64,000 bases of DNA, taken from assembly GCA_963668535.1 (NCBI GenBank), contig OY764867.1, positions 1,860,001 through 1,924,000 on the forward strand. The letters run 5' to 3'. This DNA is from F22 sp963668535. GTDB lineage: Bacteria; Bacteroidota; Bacteroidia; Bacteroidales; Bacteroidaceae. The position numbers and the translations under genes were made by a program. Shown here piece by piece: positions 43,616 through 51,686 of the stretch (position 1 is its first letter; each line of letters starts with the position of its first letter). The notes under the pieces were generated by a model. It saw only the letters and a program-made list of their open reading frames with translations, did not search any database and was not told the origin of the DNA.

Positions 43616-45928
43616 TTAAAATCTTTCTTTTTCTCTTTCACCTGCACCTATACTTTTATATTTACTTTTAATGTGGTTGAAGTTGAATTTAAGTGTTATA
43701 TAGTATTCTCTAGAATCGTACTGCATTTGTTGAGATGAAAAGGCAGTGTCAAATATCATTTTTTTATTGATTCGTTCATGATGAAATATATCACTTGCAC
43801 CCAACTTGATTGATAGACGATTTTTCATAAATTCTTTAATTAATGCTGCATCCATTGTCAAGTTGCTTCGGTCATTTATAATGTTGTTTATGTCTCCTTT
43901 ACTGTTGTAATATAAATCGATTGATCCGACTAATGATTTTGCTATTTCAAACTCATTTGAACTAGTAGCTCTAAATATTGGTGTATTGAGATAGCATGTT
44001 GACTCGTTAGTTTTGATATCAAACCACTGTTTTCTCACGCCTAAACTCCATGTTGAGCTCCATAAGCCTAATGAGGGGCTTACGGAAATTAAAGCTGACA
44101 TGTATTTCAAATTTGGTATGTTTTTGTAACTAAAACAAGTGATGTTTTTATTGTTTTTATATTTTTCAGCCCATGTAATGATAGCATCCTTTCTATGATG
44201 ATAGTTGATATTGATTTGTATTATATTCCACATGCCCGATACAGAAAAAGTATGAATCTTTTCATGTTTTAATATGGGATTTCCTGATTGTAAAACAAAC
44301 CTACTACCATAAGTGACATTATTCGTTAATTGGGAATAAGTAGGTCGATGTGTTTTCAATGCATATCCTACTTGCCACATTGTTTGCCCTATTTTTGTAG
44401 AGTACATCATATTAGGAAAAAAATTGCTGAATTTTCGGGATTGCTCATCTATTTTTACCCCATTTTGATAGTAGATAAATCCTACACGTTCATATCTTAT
44501 TCCAAAAGATAACTGTCCAATTTTTCCTGATTTACTGAATTGAGCAAAAGGGCTTACGTTCCACTCTACTAATTTTGCATGATTAGAGGATAGGTATTTC
44601 TCAATGTTGACATAACTATCTTGATGAAGAGAGGAAGTATATTCAGTACCTAAACGTAAAGTTCCTCCAATTAATGGGTGTTCAAAGAGTAATTTCATCG
44701 CCCATAGTTGATTTTTTGTATTGTTCGCAGAGGTAACTGTTCTATCTGTTCTGCTCATGCTATTTTCTAGTGTTACGAGTTTATTACCATGCTTTTGATG
44801 AAAATATTCTAGATTGCAATCAATAATCGTTTTTCCTATTTTTCCATGATAGAATGTGTTCACTTGTTGGGAAGGATCAAAGGATGTATTGCCCTTTATT
44901 ACATTATCTAAATGATCATAATAGATTCCATCTTTGTTGATATCACTTGTGTATAGAGCGTGTTGCCGTTTCGTCGGATTTTTTTGTAATGTGTATTTAA
45001 CTCCTACAATATGATTTTTATCAAGTTGATAATGAAGTCCTACAAATCCAGATAATTCTTTGGCTGCCTCATTATAATCTTGAATGTTTTTTTGTTCCCA
45101 AATAGAACTAGAGTTTAGTTTTATTGTTTGCATACTTTTACTTTCAGTTTTAATCATAGAAGAATATATTTGGCCAAAGAATTCTAAGTTCTTTTTCTTA
45201 TATTCCCAATTAAATTGTTCGATAAAATCTGCATTTTCAGATTGATAATAACTAGTGCTTGCATTGATTGCCCAACCTTTACCTTTGGTGTTCTTGGTGT
45301 TTATTCGCAATACAGCTTTTATAGATGCATCGTACTGTGCGCTTGGGCTAGTTATCAACTCTACATTTTTAATTTCGCTAGATTTTAGTTGAATCAACTC
45401 GCTATTATCTCTTACAAGTCGTCCATTGATATATATAGCAGGTTTTCCTTTTCCAAAGACTTCATATTTATTTTGTCTTTCAATTATTCCTGGTATATGT
45501 TTTAGTATGTCATTTGCTGTTCCTAATTTACTCAATATACTATTTGATACATTGGTTGTTAATCCAGTCGGTGACAGCTTGTATTTTGGTAGTTTGGCTT
45601 GTATAATGACTTCATCTAGTAGATTATTATTTACGTGTAATGTGAAATTTAGTGTTTGTTCAGAATTGTATGTCACACATTGAGTATAATATCCTATACA
45701 AGTGACTTTAAACATGTATTTCCCTTGCTTGGGTATAACTAATTGATATGTGCCATCTTGTTGAGATATAGTTCCACAAACGAAAGATGAATCTAATTTG
45801 TTGACTAATATTACATTTGCATACCTAATGGGGTTATTATTTACATCTTTAATAGTTCCGTTAATTTGATGCGCTGATATAATCTGTGTAAAACAAAGAA
45901 GTGATAGTAAAAAAAAATGAAATTTCAT
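43616..45928 (-). CDS. Outer-membrane beta-barrel protein (TonB-receptor-like) in RiPP operon
   Basis: A 770-aa outer-membrane protein. Signal peptide (ends QIISA), a carboxypeptidase-regulatory-like beta-sandwich (about 20-105, INGTIKDVNNNPIRYANVILV), a plug-like segment (about 115-215, LGTANDILKHIPGI ... GKPAIYINGRLV) and a C-terminal barrel of the OMP_b-brl type. No clear TonB box is seen. Such proteins replace or supplement TolC-type channels in Bacteroidota peptide clusters, but whether this one exports, imports or receives the peptide is unknown. It is 2 bp downstream of the radical SAM gene, tightly operonic. Confidence 0.82.
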   Translation of the reverse strand: MKFHFFLLSLLCFTQIISAHQINGTIKDVNNNPIRYANVILVNKLDSSFVCGTISQQDGTYQLVIPKQGKYMFKVTCIGYYTQCVTYNSEQTLNFTLHVNNNLLDEVIIQAKLPKYKLSPTGLTTNVSNSILSKLGTANDILKHIPGIIERQNKYEVFGKGKPAIYINGRLVRDNSELIQLKSSEIKNVELITSPSAQYDASIKAVLRINTKNTKGKGWAINASTSYYQSENADFIEQFNWEYKKKNLEFFGQIYSSMIKTESKSMQTIKLNSSSIWEQKNIQDYNEAAKELSGFVGLHYQLDKNHIVGVKYTLQKNPTKRQHALYTSDINKDGIYYDHLDNVIKGNTSFDPSQQVNTFYHGKIGKTIIDCNLEYFHQKHGNKLVTLENSMSRTDRTVTSANNTKNQLWAMKLLFEHPLIGGTLRLGTEYTSSLHQDSYVNIEKYLSSNHAKLVEWNVSPFAQFSKSGKIGQLSFGIRYERVGFIYYQNGVKIDEQSRKFSNFFPNMMYSTKIGQTMWQVGYALKTHRPTYSQLTNNVTYGSRFVLQSGNPILKHEKIHTFSVSGMWNIIQININYHHRKDAIITWAEKYKNNKNITCFSYKNIPNLKYMSALISVSPSLGLWSSTWSLGVRKQWFDIKTNESTCYLNTPIFRATSSNEFEIAKSLVGSIDLYYNSKGDINNIINDRSNLTMDAALIKEFMKNRLSIKLGASDIFHHERINKKMIFDTAFSSQQMQYDSREYYITLKFNFNHIKSKYKSIGAGEREKERF

Positions 45929-45930
45929 AA

Positions 45931-47220
45931 TTAGATCGTTTTAATGAAATTAAGCATGCCATTCCATAATGTGGAGTCTGTTTTTATTTTAGCTATTAGT
46001 AATAGCATTTGTTCTGCGTATTGTCTAAATAATTTGCAATAATCAGAGTTCGGACTCCTAGAAATATCTTTTGATACTTTGTCATAAAAGATTGAAACAG
46101 TACACCCACCACATAAACTTCTACACCAGCAATCTAAACATTGAGTCCTATTTGTAGAAATCGGAAAAATGTTTTTTTGATCTTGGTATTTTAATATTGA
46201 AATTTTGTAATTGTCTCTAATTGAACCAATACAAGCATTTCTTTTTCCATTGAGTAAGTGGCATAAATAAATATCTCCATCTGGATATACTGAGAAGCTT
46301 TTCTCACCAATTTGGCAGAGTGAGTTTTTTCTTTTGTAGACAATTAACTCGAGGTAATGCCAAAAATCGGCTGGAAGGCATTCAAAATTACTGCTAATTA
46401 TTTTCTCTTTGCTGATAATTTTTAAGTATTCAATTGAGTAGGTGTTATTAAGTGAATCTTCATTCACTATAGAACCAATTATATGATATTTATTTTGAAA
46501 GAATTTCTTTAGTTTTACATAATCGTATTTAGTTTTAATGTGGTATTTTGTAAAAGTCGCTTCATAAGAGAATTCGATTGATTTAATTTGAGAATACTTT
46601 CGTATAAATTGATCTATACGGTTAAAACTACCATTTCCGAATGCATCAATTCGATTGAAATCATTGATGAATTTCGGACCATCAATGCTTACTGTAATAT
46701 TTGATATGTATTGCTTGACAAAATTAAATATTGCATCATTAGTTATAGTTCCGTTTGTTATAACACCGAATTTGGGTTGCTTGATCCACCCCTTACAAAT
46801 TTGGCTAAATCTTTCACAAACTAATTTCATTATAGAAAAATTAAGCATGGGCTCTCCTCCAAAGAATATGATGCTTTCAACGCCGCTAAACTGTTCATAG
46901 CAGAAGTCTATAAATTTGATCGCAGTATCCGAATTCATTAGAAATCTAGCTCTTCCATAATTACCTCCTTGAGCATAACAGTACTTGCATCTGAGATTAC
47001 AGTCATTAGAAACACATAGCATTATTTTTTTGATGAAAGGTTTCTTTACAATATCTCGAAAATCTGCTAGGCTTTGTTTCATTAATTGGCTGTCATCTTG
47101 AGAAGTAAGAATTGATGAATATGGTATAGATTGAATATAAGTTTGTTTGCTAATAGGATACAATTGCATACATTCATCGTCATAAGCTGCAAATAGTCCC
47201 CTGCCTTTAAATAAATACAT
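45931..47220 (-). CDS. Radical SAM/SPASM peptide maturase (GG-samocin type)
   Basis: A 429-aa enzyme that would modify the precursor core. The radical SAM cluster motif is Cys74/78/81 (CNLRCKYC), followed by FFGGEPMLNF and VSIDGP. A C-terminal SPASM/twitch region with auxiliary-cluster cysteines follows: SLCQIGEKSF, a GDIYLC motif, the CLDCWCRSLCGGC run and a final DYCKLF. The N-terminal ~55 residues may hold a leader-recognition part. Sactipeptide/ranthipeptide-type thioether formation is the commonest chemistry for this architecture; here it is inference. It lies 72 bp after the precursor gene across a hairpin, and 2 bp before the barrel gene. Confidence 0.9.
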   Translation of the reverse strand: MYLFKGRGLFAAYDDECMQLYPISKQTYIQSIPYSSILTSQDDSQLMKQSLADFRDIVKKPFIKKIMLCVSNDCNLRCKYCYAQGGNYGRARFLMNSDTAIKFIDFCYEQFSGVESIIFFGGEPMLNFSIMKLVCERFSQICKGWIKQPKFGVITNGTITNDAIFNFVKQYISNITVSIDGPKFINDFNRIDAFGNGSFNRIDQFIRKYSQIKSIEFSYEATFTKYHIKTKYDYVKLKKFFQNKYHIIGSIVNEDSLNNTYSIEYLKIISKEKIISSNFECLPADFWHYLELIVYKRKNSLCQIGEKSFSVYPDGDIYLCHLLNGKRNACIGSIRDNYKISILKYQDQKNIFPISTNRTQCLDCWCRSLCGGCTVSIFYDKVSKDISRSPNSDYCKLFRQYAEQMLLLIAKIKTDSTLWNGMLNFIKTI

Positions 47221-47246
47221 TTTTTTATTTTTTATTTTTAATCAGA

Positions 47247-47280
47247 AGTTACAGCGGCATTTTTGATTGCCGCTGTAACT
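47247..47280 (-). promoter_or_regulatory. Intra-operon hairpin between precursor and maturase genes
   Basis: A perfect 13-bp stem (AGTTACAGCGGCA at 47247-47259, complement at 47268-47280) with an 8-nt loop. It lies between the precursor stop and the radical SAM start. On the minus strand the 3' flank is A-rich, not T-rich, so it is more likely an attenuator, processing or mRNA-stabilising element than a full terminator. Confidence 0.65.
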
Positions 47281-47292
47281 ATTCATTAATTT

Positions 47293-47481
47293 CTAGGCGT
47301 CGTCACATGAGCATCCTAACCCAAAACAATGACCTTTTGCTGTTTCTTTCTTGTTCCCATCGATTTTTCCTCCTAAAAGATTACTTAATTGAGTAAAGTC
47401 CATTGGTTCAAGCTCTTTTTTGATTTGTTCAATTTCCAGTTTTTTTTGAAGTGGTTTTAATACATTTTTTTCTGATTCCAT
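47293..47481 (-). CDS. RiPP precursor peptide with double-glycine leader
   Basis: A 62-aa peptide. The leader (1-38) is charged and helical and ends in the double-glycine site MDFTQLSNLLGG (Gly37-Gly38). The core (39-62) is KIDGNKKETAKG then HCFGLGCSCDDA, with Cys52, Cys57 and Cys59. This matches the GG-Bacteroidales natural-product precursor pattern, in which a C39 exporter cuts after GG. I chose the ATG at 47481; a longer frame begins with TTG at 47514 without support. The gene lies first in the operon, 75 nt downstream of the inferred transcription start, followed by an attenuating hairpin, then maturase, barrel and exporter genes. The product's activity is unknown. Confidence 0.88.
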   Translation of the reverse strand: MESEKNVLKPLQKKLEIEQIKKELEPMDFTQLSNLLGGKIDGNKKETAKGHCFGLGCSCDDA

Positions 47482-47561
47482 TTTTTTTGATTTTAATTTA
47501 ATATTATGTTTCAATTAAATATTCGTTTTTTGTATGCGCATATTAGAATATTTATTAGCAG

Positions 47562-47569
47562 CAAAGATA
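47562..47569 (-). promoter_or_regulatory. -7 promoter box of RiPP operon
   Basis: TATCTTTG followed by C on the minus strand, 80 bp before the precursor ATG. There is no TTTG at the -33 position. Upstream, the paired heptamers at 47601-47618 sit where an activator would bind. Confidence 0.7.
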
Positions 47570-47600
47570 TCTCATTTATCGTAAAGTGTCTAGAAATGCA

Positions 47601-47618
47601 GTTGACACTTTGTTGACA
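47601..47618 (-). promoter_or_regulatory. Direct-repeat operator upstream of RiPP promoter
   Basis: On the minus strand TGTCAAC-N4-TGTCAAC: two identical heptamers (47612-47618 and 47601-47607) at an 11-bp period, one helical turn. The near edge is 31 bp upstream of the -7 box, typical for a dimeric activator. The TPR/HTH protein encoded divergently is the obvious candidate binder. Confidence 0.6.
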
Positions 47619-47669
47619 TTTTTACCTAAACTATTTATTTTGTTCTATTTATTTGTAATTGATTTTTTT

Positions 47670-47687
47670 TGTCAATGTTTTGTCAAC
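47670..47687 (+). promoter_or_regulatory. Second direct-repeat operator, at regulator promoter
   Basis: TGTCAAT-N4-TGTCAAC (47670-47676 and 47681-47687), the same 11-bp period in the opposite orientation. It ends 9 bp upstream of the regulator -7 box, overlapping the -33 position, so binding here would more likely repress. Confidence 0.55.
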
Positions 47688-47696
47688 GATTTTTTT

Positions 47697-47704
47697 TATA
47701 TTTG
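47697..47704 (+). promoter_or_regulatory. -7 promoter box of TPR/HTH regulator gene
   Basis: TATATTTG fits the consensus and lies 21 bp upstream of the ATG at 47726. Confidence 0.5.
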
Positions 47705-47725
47705 ACGCTTAAAATAATATTCTAT

Positions 47726-49459
47726 ATGAAAAATCGAGATTTAATCATATTTTGTTTGGCTTTGTTATCTATAGCTGGCTCTTGTACACAGCGTCCAATA
47801 AATACAATATACGCTTTTGAGAAATATGATTTGTGTCAAAATCCCTTGTGTGTTCTTGATTCTATTGAAGGTTATAAATCTCATACTGAAAAAATGGACA
47901 GTTATGCTCAAAAAGTATATGTTCTCATTTATCAGCTTGCTAAGCTGAAGTGTTTTGAACCAATTTACGGAGCAGAAAAAGCTCAACAACTTCTACATTA
48001 TTTTAATAAAAGAAAGGATACAAAGCATAGTCTTGAGGCTTCTTTTTTGTTGGCCAATTCTTATAAAAAAAAGAATAGGTTAGATTCTGTCTATGTCACT
48101 GTGGAGAATGCGCTTCACTTACCAAATAGTACGCAATATCCAGCACAAATAGCTCAGTTGTACAATATACAAGGATTGGCATTTCTCAATAGAGGTGAAA
48201 AGAAAAGTGCATATGAAGTATTTTCAAAATCACTAGCTATCGAGGAGAAATTGGGAGACTCAATCAAGTTAGCGAGTGATTATTCTTATCTAGCTATGGC
48301 ATTACCAGATTCTTTGAGCAATAAGGCTCTTGAATTGGTGGAGAAAGGGATACAGATAGATAGTCTTGAGAATAATACTTCTGGGGTTGCAGACATGCTT
48401 CCCACATACATCAATTTGATGATTAAAGATGGAAATATACAAAAAGTAGCTCCTATAGTTCGTAAAATGTCACGGATGACACTGCATATGCCAGTGAAGA
48501 AGTATCAATGCCTATTAGAATACTATAGTGAATTAGATGATGAACGGGCTGTGAAAGAATATAGTGATTCTTTGATTAGTCTAAATACATTTTATGCAAA
48601 AGAGATTGCTTACTATCATCGTTTCAGTTCACAAGCAAAAAAACACAAATTCAAGGAGGCCTATAATTATTTACACAAATATATTGTTGCAAATGCTGCT
48701 TGCCAATCAGCTGAAATAGATGCTAGATTTTGTAAACATAAAGCACAATATCAAATAGACTTTTTACAACACCAGAGTTTAAAGGAGAAAAGGAATATCA
48801 AAAGAAAAAATATCTATACAATTTTTTTGTTATTTATAATTGTATTTATGTTGATTTCTGGGAGTTGTTTTGTAAAAAAAATGCATCGAAATGTGTGCAA
48901 TGAAATGCAATCTGTCAAAGTACAGAAAGCCGATATGTTAGCTTGTCGTGACAACCAAATTCAGAGATTAGAAAAAGAACGAGATGATTTGAAGAATAGC
49001 TTAATCCAATATAAAAAAAAGTATAATATATACAAGCAAAAACTTGATGCTATTAATATTATGAATACTGAACTAGAACTCGCTGAGCTCAATAGAAAGC
49101 TGACTATGCAAAAGGCAGTCGAGCTTTTTACCAAAGATGTATGTATAAAAGTACTGAAAATCAGTGAAGCAAAATTAGATGAAAAAGTAACTCAGACAAA
49201 TTGGGAAGAGTTGTATGAGTTAATCAATGACACATATCAAAACTTGTTGGTTCGGATAAAACTTCATGGTGAAAGAATTTCTGATGACGATTTAAAAATT
49301 TGTTGTCTTGTTAAGTTAGGGATAAGTAACAAGGGAATATCTAGATTGTTACACAAATCACCTTCTGCTACTTCAAAAGTGCTGAGTAGAATGTATCATA
49401 AATTAACTGGTTGTGATGGAAATGTTGAATTGGCATATGACTGGATCAAATCTATGTAG
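47726..49459 (+). CDS. Membrane-spanning TPR/HTH regulator of the RiPP operon
   Basis: A 577-aa protein. A signal/anchor segment with a lipobox-like IAGSC (Cys20) starts it, then several TPR repeats (about 90-340; QLYNIQGLAFLNRGEKKSAYEVFSKSLAIEEKLGD is one unit). One transmembrane helix follows (about 360-380), a coiled coil (about 395-455) and a C-terminal helix-turn-helix (ISDDDLKICCLVKLGISNKGISRLLHKSPSATSKVLSRMYHKL). The sensor would be periplasmic and the DNA-binding part cytoplasmic. I chose the ATG at 47726 because the upstream extension covers the operator and -7 box. It is divergent from the precursor gene. The ligand is unknown. Confidence 0.85.
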   Translation: MKNRDLIIFCLALLSIAGSCTQRPINTIYAFEKYDLCQNPLCVLDSIEGYKSHTEKMDSYAQKVYVLIYQLAKLKCFEPIYGAEKAQQLLHYFNKRKDTKHSLEASFLLANSYKKKNRLDSVYVTVENALHLPNSTQYPAQIAQLYNIQGLAFLNRGEKKSAYEVFSKSLAIEEKLGDSIKLASDYSYLAMALPDSLSNKALELVEKGIQIDSLENNTSGVADMLPTYINLMIKDGNIQKVAPIVRKMSRMTLHMPVKKYQCLLEYYSELDDERAVKEYSDSLISLNTFYAKEIAYYHRFSSQAKKHKFKEAYNYLHKYIVANAACQSAEIDARFCKHKAQYQIDFLQHQSLKEKRNIKRKNIYTIFLLFIIVFMLISGSCFVKKMHRNVCNEMQSVKVQKADMLACRDNQIQRLEKERDDLKNSLIQYKKKYNIYKQKLDAINIMNTELELAELNRKLTMQKAVELFTKDVCIKVLKISEAKLDEKVTQTNWEELYELINDTYQNLLVRIKLHGERISDDDLKICCLVKLGISNKGISRLLHKSPSATSKVLSRMYHKLTGCDGNVELAYDWIKSM

Positions 49460-49538
49460 AGTTTGAAACTAAATTGATTTGTACTAGATCTTAACGTATG
49501 TAATGGAGAACTATTGTTATTGTAGAATAATGTATAGC

Positions 49539-51506
49539 TTATTGCTCAAACGGCGCCCGCCAGTCACATACCGTATAGTCACTGCAACCATAGCACGTAC
49601 GTCCCTTGATGATTATCCCCTTCCCACATTTCGGACAAGGAGCCCCCACCACTATCGTCGGTGTTGTGGCTTTTGCTTTTGGTTGTTTTGGTTTAGCCGG
49701 TTTACGTTTAGCCTTCGCCTTTTTCTTGTCTTCTTCTAGGTTGATAATAGGCACATGGCGATTGCTATTATCGCCCAATACAGCCAGCACAATCTCTTGA
49801 ATCATCTCCTTTAGTTCATCGATAAACTGCTTAGCCGAATATTCCTTCTTTTCGATTTCGCGCAATTTGCGTTCCCAAATCCCAGTCAACTCCGCACTTT
49901 TCAACAGTTCCTCGTGAATAAGACTCACCAACTCGATACCCGTCGGTGTTGCCACGAGATTCTTGCGCTCCTTACGGATGTATCGACGTTTTAGCAGCGT
50001 CTCAATGATATTGGCCCGAGTAGATGGACGTCCTATACCATTTTCCTTGAGCGCCTCCCGCAAGTCGTCATCTTCCACCAGTTTGCCCGCCGTTTCCATC
50101 GCCCGTAGCAGCGTCGCCTCCGTGTATGGTTTGGGCGGCTGCGTACTCTTTTCTTGGAAGTCTGGCGTATGCGGTCCACTTTCCCCTTTTACAAAAGCAG
50201 GGAGCGTAGATTCCGTTGCACTTTGCGCAAAGACCACCCGCCATCCAGGTTCCAAAATCTGCTTACCCGATGTTTTAAACGGCACATCTTTCACCTTGCC
50301 TTCCACCGTCGTGGTCGACACCTTACAATCGGGATAAAAGATAGAGATAAATCGTCGAGTCACCAAGTCATACACATTGCGTTCCATATCCGTCAACCCC
50401 TGCGGACGCACCCCAGTAGGGATAATCGCATGGTGATCCGTCACCTTAGACGTATCGAAATAACGCTTACTCTTAGGCAACTTCTTGCCCCGCAATGGAC
50501 CGATCAAAGCCTCATAATCCGACAATCCACCGATAATCTTTCCACAGCGATTATACACATCCTCACTCAAGAAAGTGGTATCCACACGCGGATACGTTGT
50601 TAATTTCTTCTCATATAGACTCTGGATCAACCGCAGCGTCTCCTCCGCACTATAACTGAATTTTTTATTGCATTCGACTTGTAGCGACGTCAAGTCAAAC
50701 AATTTAGGCGCATGTTCCACCCCCTTCTTCGCCGTTACTTTAGTCACCTCAAACGGACTATCCTTGACCTGCTCCAAGAAAGCTTCCCCCTCCTCTTTGG
50801 TATCAAATTTACCTTTCGTCGCACTGAAAGTCGTATCCCGGTACACCGTTTTGAGTTCCCAATACGGCACCGGCACAAAGTTTTCAATCTCCAAGTGTCT
50901 GTTCACAATCAGCGCCAACGTCGGTGTTTGCACCCGGCCTATCGACAATACCTGCTGTTGCTGTCCATACTTAATTGTATATAGACGTGTCGCATTCATC
51001 CCCAATATCCAGTCCCCGATAGCCCTCGACAAGCCCGCCTCATACAGAGACTGATACTTATCCTGGTCCACCAAATTATCAAAGCCCTCCTTGATCGCCT
51101 CTTCCGTCAGCGAAGAGATCCACAGACGCTTCACCGGGCATTTCACCCCCGCTTTGAGCATCACCCAGCGTTGTATGAGTTCCCCCTCCTGGCCAGCATC
51201 CCCACAATTGATAATCTCATCAGCATTCTGCATCAGTTTCTCAATCACATGAAATTGCTTTTGGTAACTTTCCGAATCAATCAGTTTGATGCCAAAACGT
51301 TCAGGAATCATAGGGAGCGCACTCAAGCTCCACGACTTCCAGTTGGCCAGATAGTCATGCGGCTCCTTGAGCGTACACAAGTGTCCGAAAGTCCATGTCA
51401 CCTGATATCCATTGCCTTCTATATACCCGTCACGACGAGAGGTGGCTCCTAAGATGGAGGCAATATCACGGGCTACGCTAGGTTTCTCTGCAATGCATAC
51501 GATCAT
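49539..51506 (-). CDS. topB: DNA topoisomerase III
   Basis: A 655-aa type IA topoisomerase that decatenates single-stranded DNA crossings. It has the TOPRIM start MIVCIAEKPSVARDIASILG and NCGDAGQEGELIQRW, the core with the active-site Tyr region (YEKKLTTYPRVDTTFLSEDVYN), KVTDHHAIIPTG and GIGRPSTRANIIETLLKRRYI. The C-terminus has a Lys-rich linker and a zinc-ribbon-like tail (CPKCGKGIIIKGRTCYGC). Base composition is GC-richer than the RiPP island beside it. It is divergent from metA. Chromosomal rather than conjugative-element context is suggested by the neighbours. Confidence 0.95.
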   Translation of the reverse strand: MIVCIAEKPSVARDIASILGATSRRDGYIEGNGYQVTWTFGHLCTLKEPHDYLANWKSWSLSALPMIPERFGIKLIDSESYQKQFHVIEKLMQNADEIINCGDAGQEGELIQRWVMLKAGVKCPVKRLWISSLTEEAIKEGFDNLVDQDKYQSLYEAGLSRAIGDWILGMNATRLYTIKYGQQQQVLSIGRVQTPTLALIVNRHLEIENFVPVPYWELKTVYRDTTFSATKGKFDTKEEGEAFLEQVKDSPFEVTKVTAKKGVEHAPKLFDLTSLQVECNKKFSYSAEETLRLIQSLYEKKLTTYPRVDTTFLSEDVYNRCGKIIGGLSDYEALIGPLRGKKLPKSKRYFDTSKVTDHHAIIPTGVRPQGLTDMERNVYDLVTRRFISIFYPDCKVSTTTVEGKVKDVPFKTSGKQILEPGWRVVFAQSATESTLPAFVKGESGPHTPDFQEKSTQPPKPYTEATLLRAMETAGKLVEDDDLREALKENGIGRPSTRANIIETLLKRRYIRKERKNLVATPTGIELVSLIHEELLKSAELTGIWERKLREIEKKEYSAKQFIDELKEMIQEIVLAVLGDNSNRHVPIINLEEDKKKAKAKRKPAKPKQPKAKATTPTIVVGAPCPKCGKGIIIKGRTCYGCSDYTVCDWRAPFEQ

Positions 51507-51565
51507 AATGTGAAGGCTATTAATTAGGGTTTATAAGAAGGGGATAGACATCCCGTTGCTTCCTG

Positions 51566-51656
51566 CAAAGGTAAGCAATCTATCGCCCGTTTCCAATGCT
51601 TTTTAGTACTTTTATACCCAATTACTAGGGCAACGGATGGAAAAGCACTATCTTTG
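51566..51656. promoter_or_regulatory. Divergent -7 boxes for topB and metA
   Basis: Minus-strand TACCTTTG (51566-51573) lies 59 bp before topB. Plus-strand TATCTTTG (51649-51656) lies 30 bp before metA. No clear -33 TTTG for either. Confidence 0.5.
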
Positions 51657-51686
51657 TAGACTGAAATAAACTAATATTAAAGAGTC

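Noticed and set aside
49503..49739. Small plus-strand frame after the TPR/HTH regulator
   Set aside because: It overlaps the Lys-rich linker and zinc tail of topB on the other strand. No immunity-protein features, so I did not call it a RiPP immunity gene.
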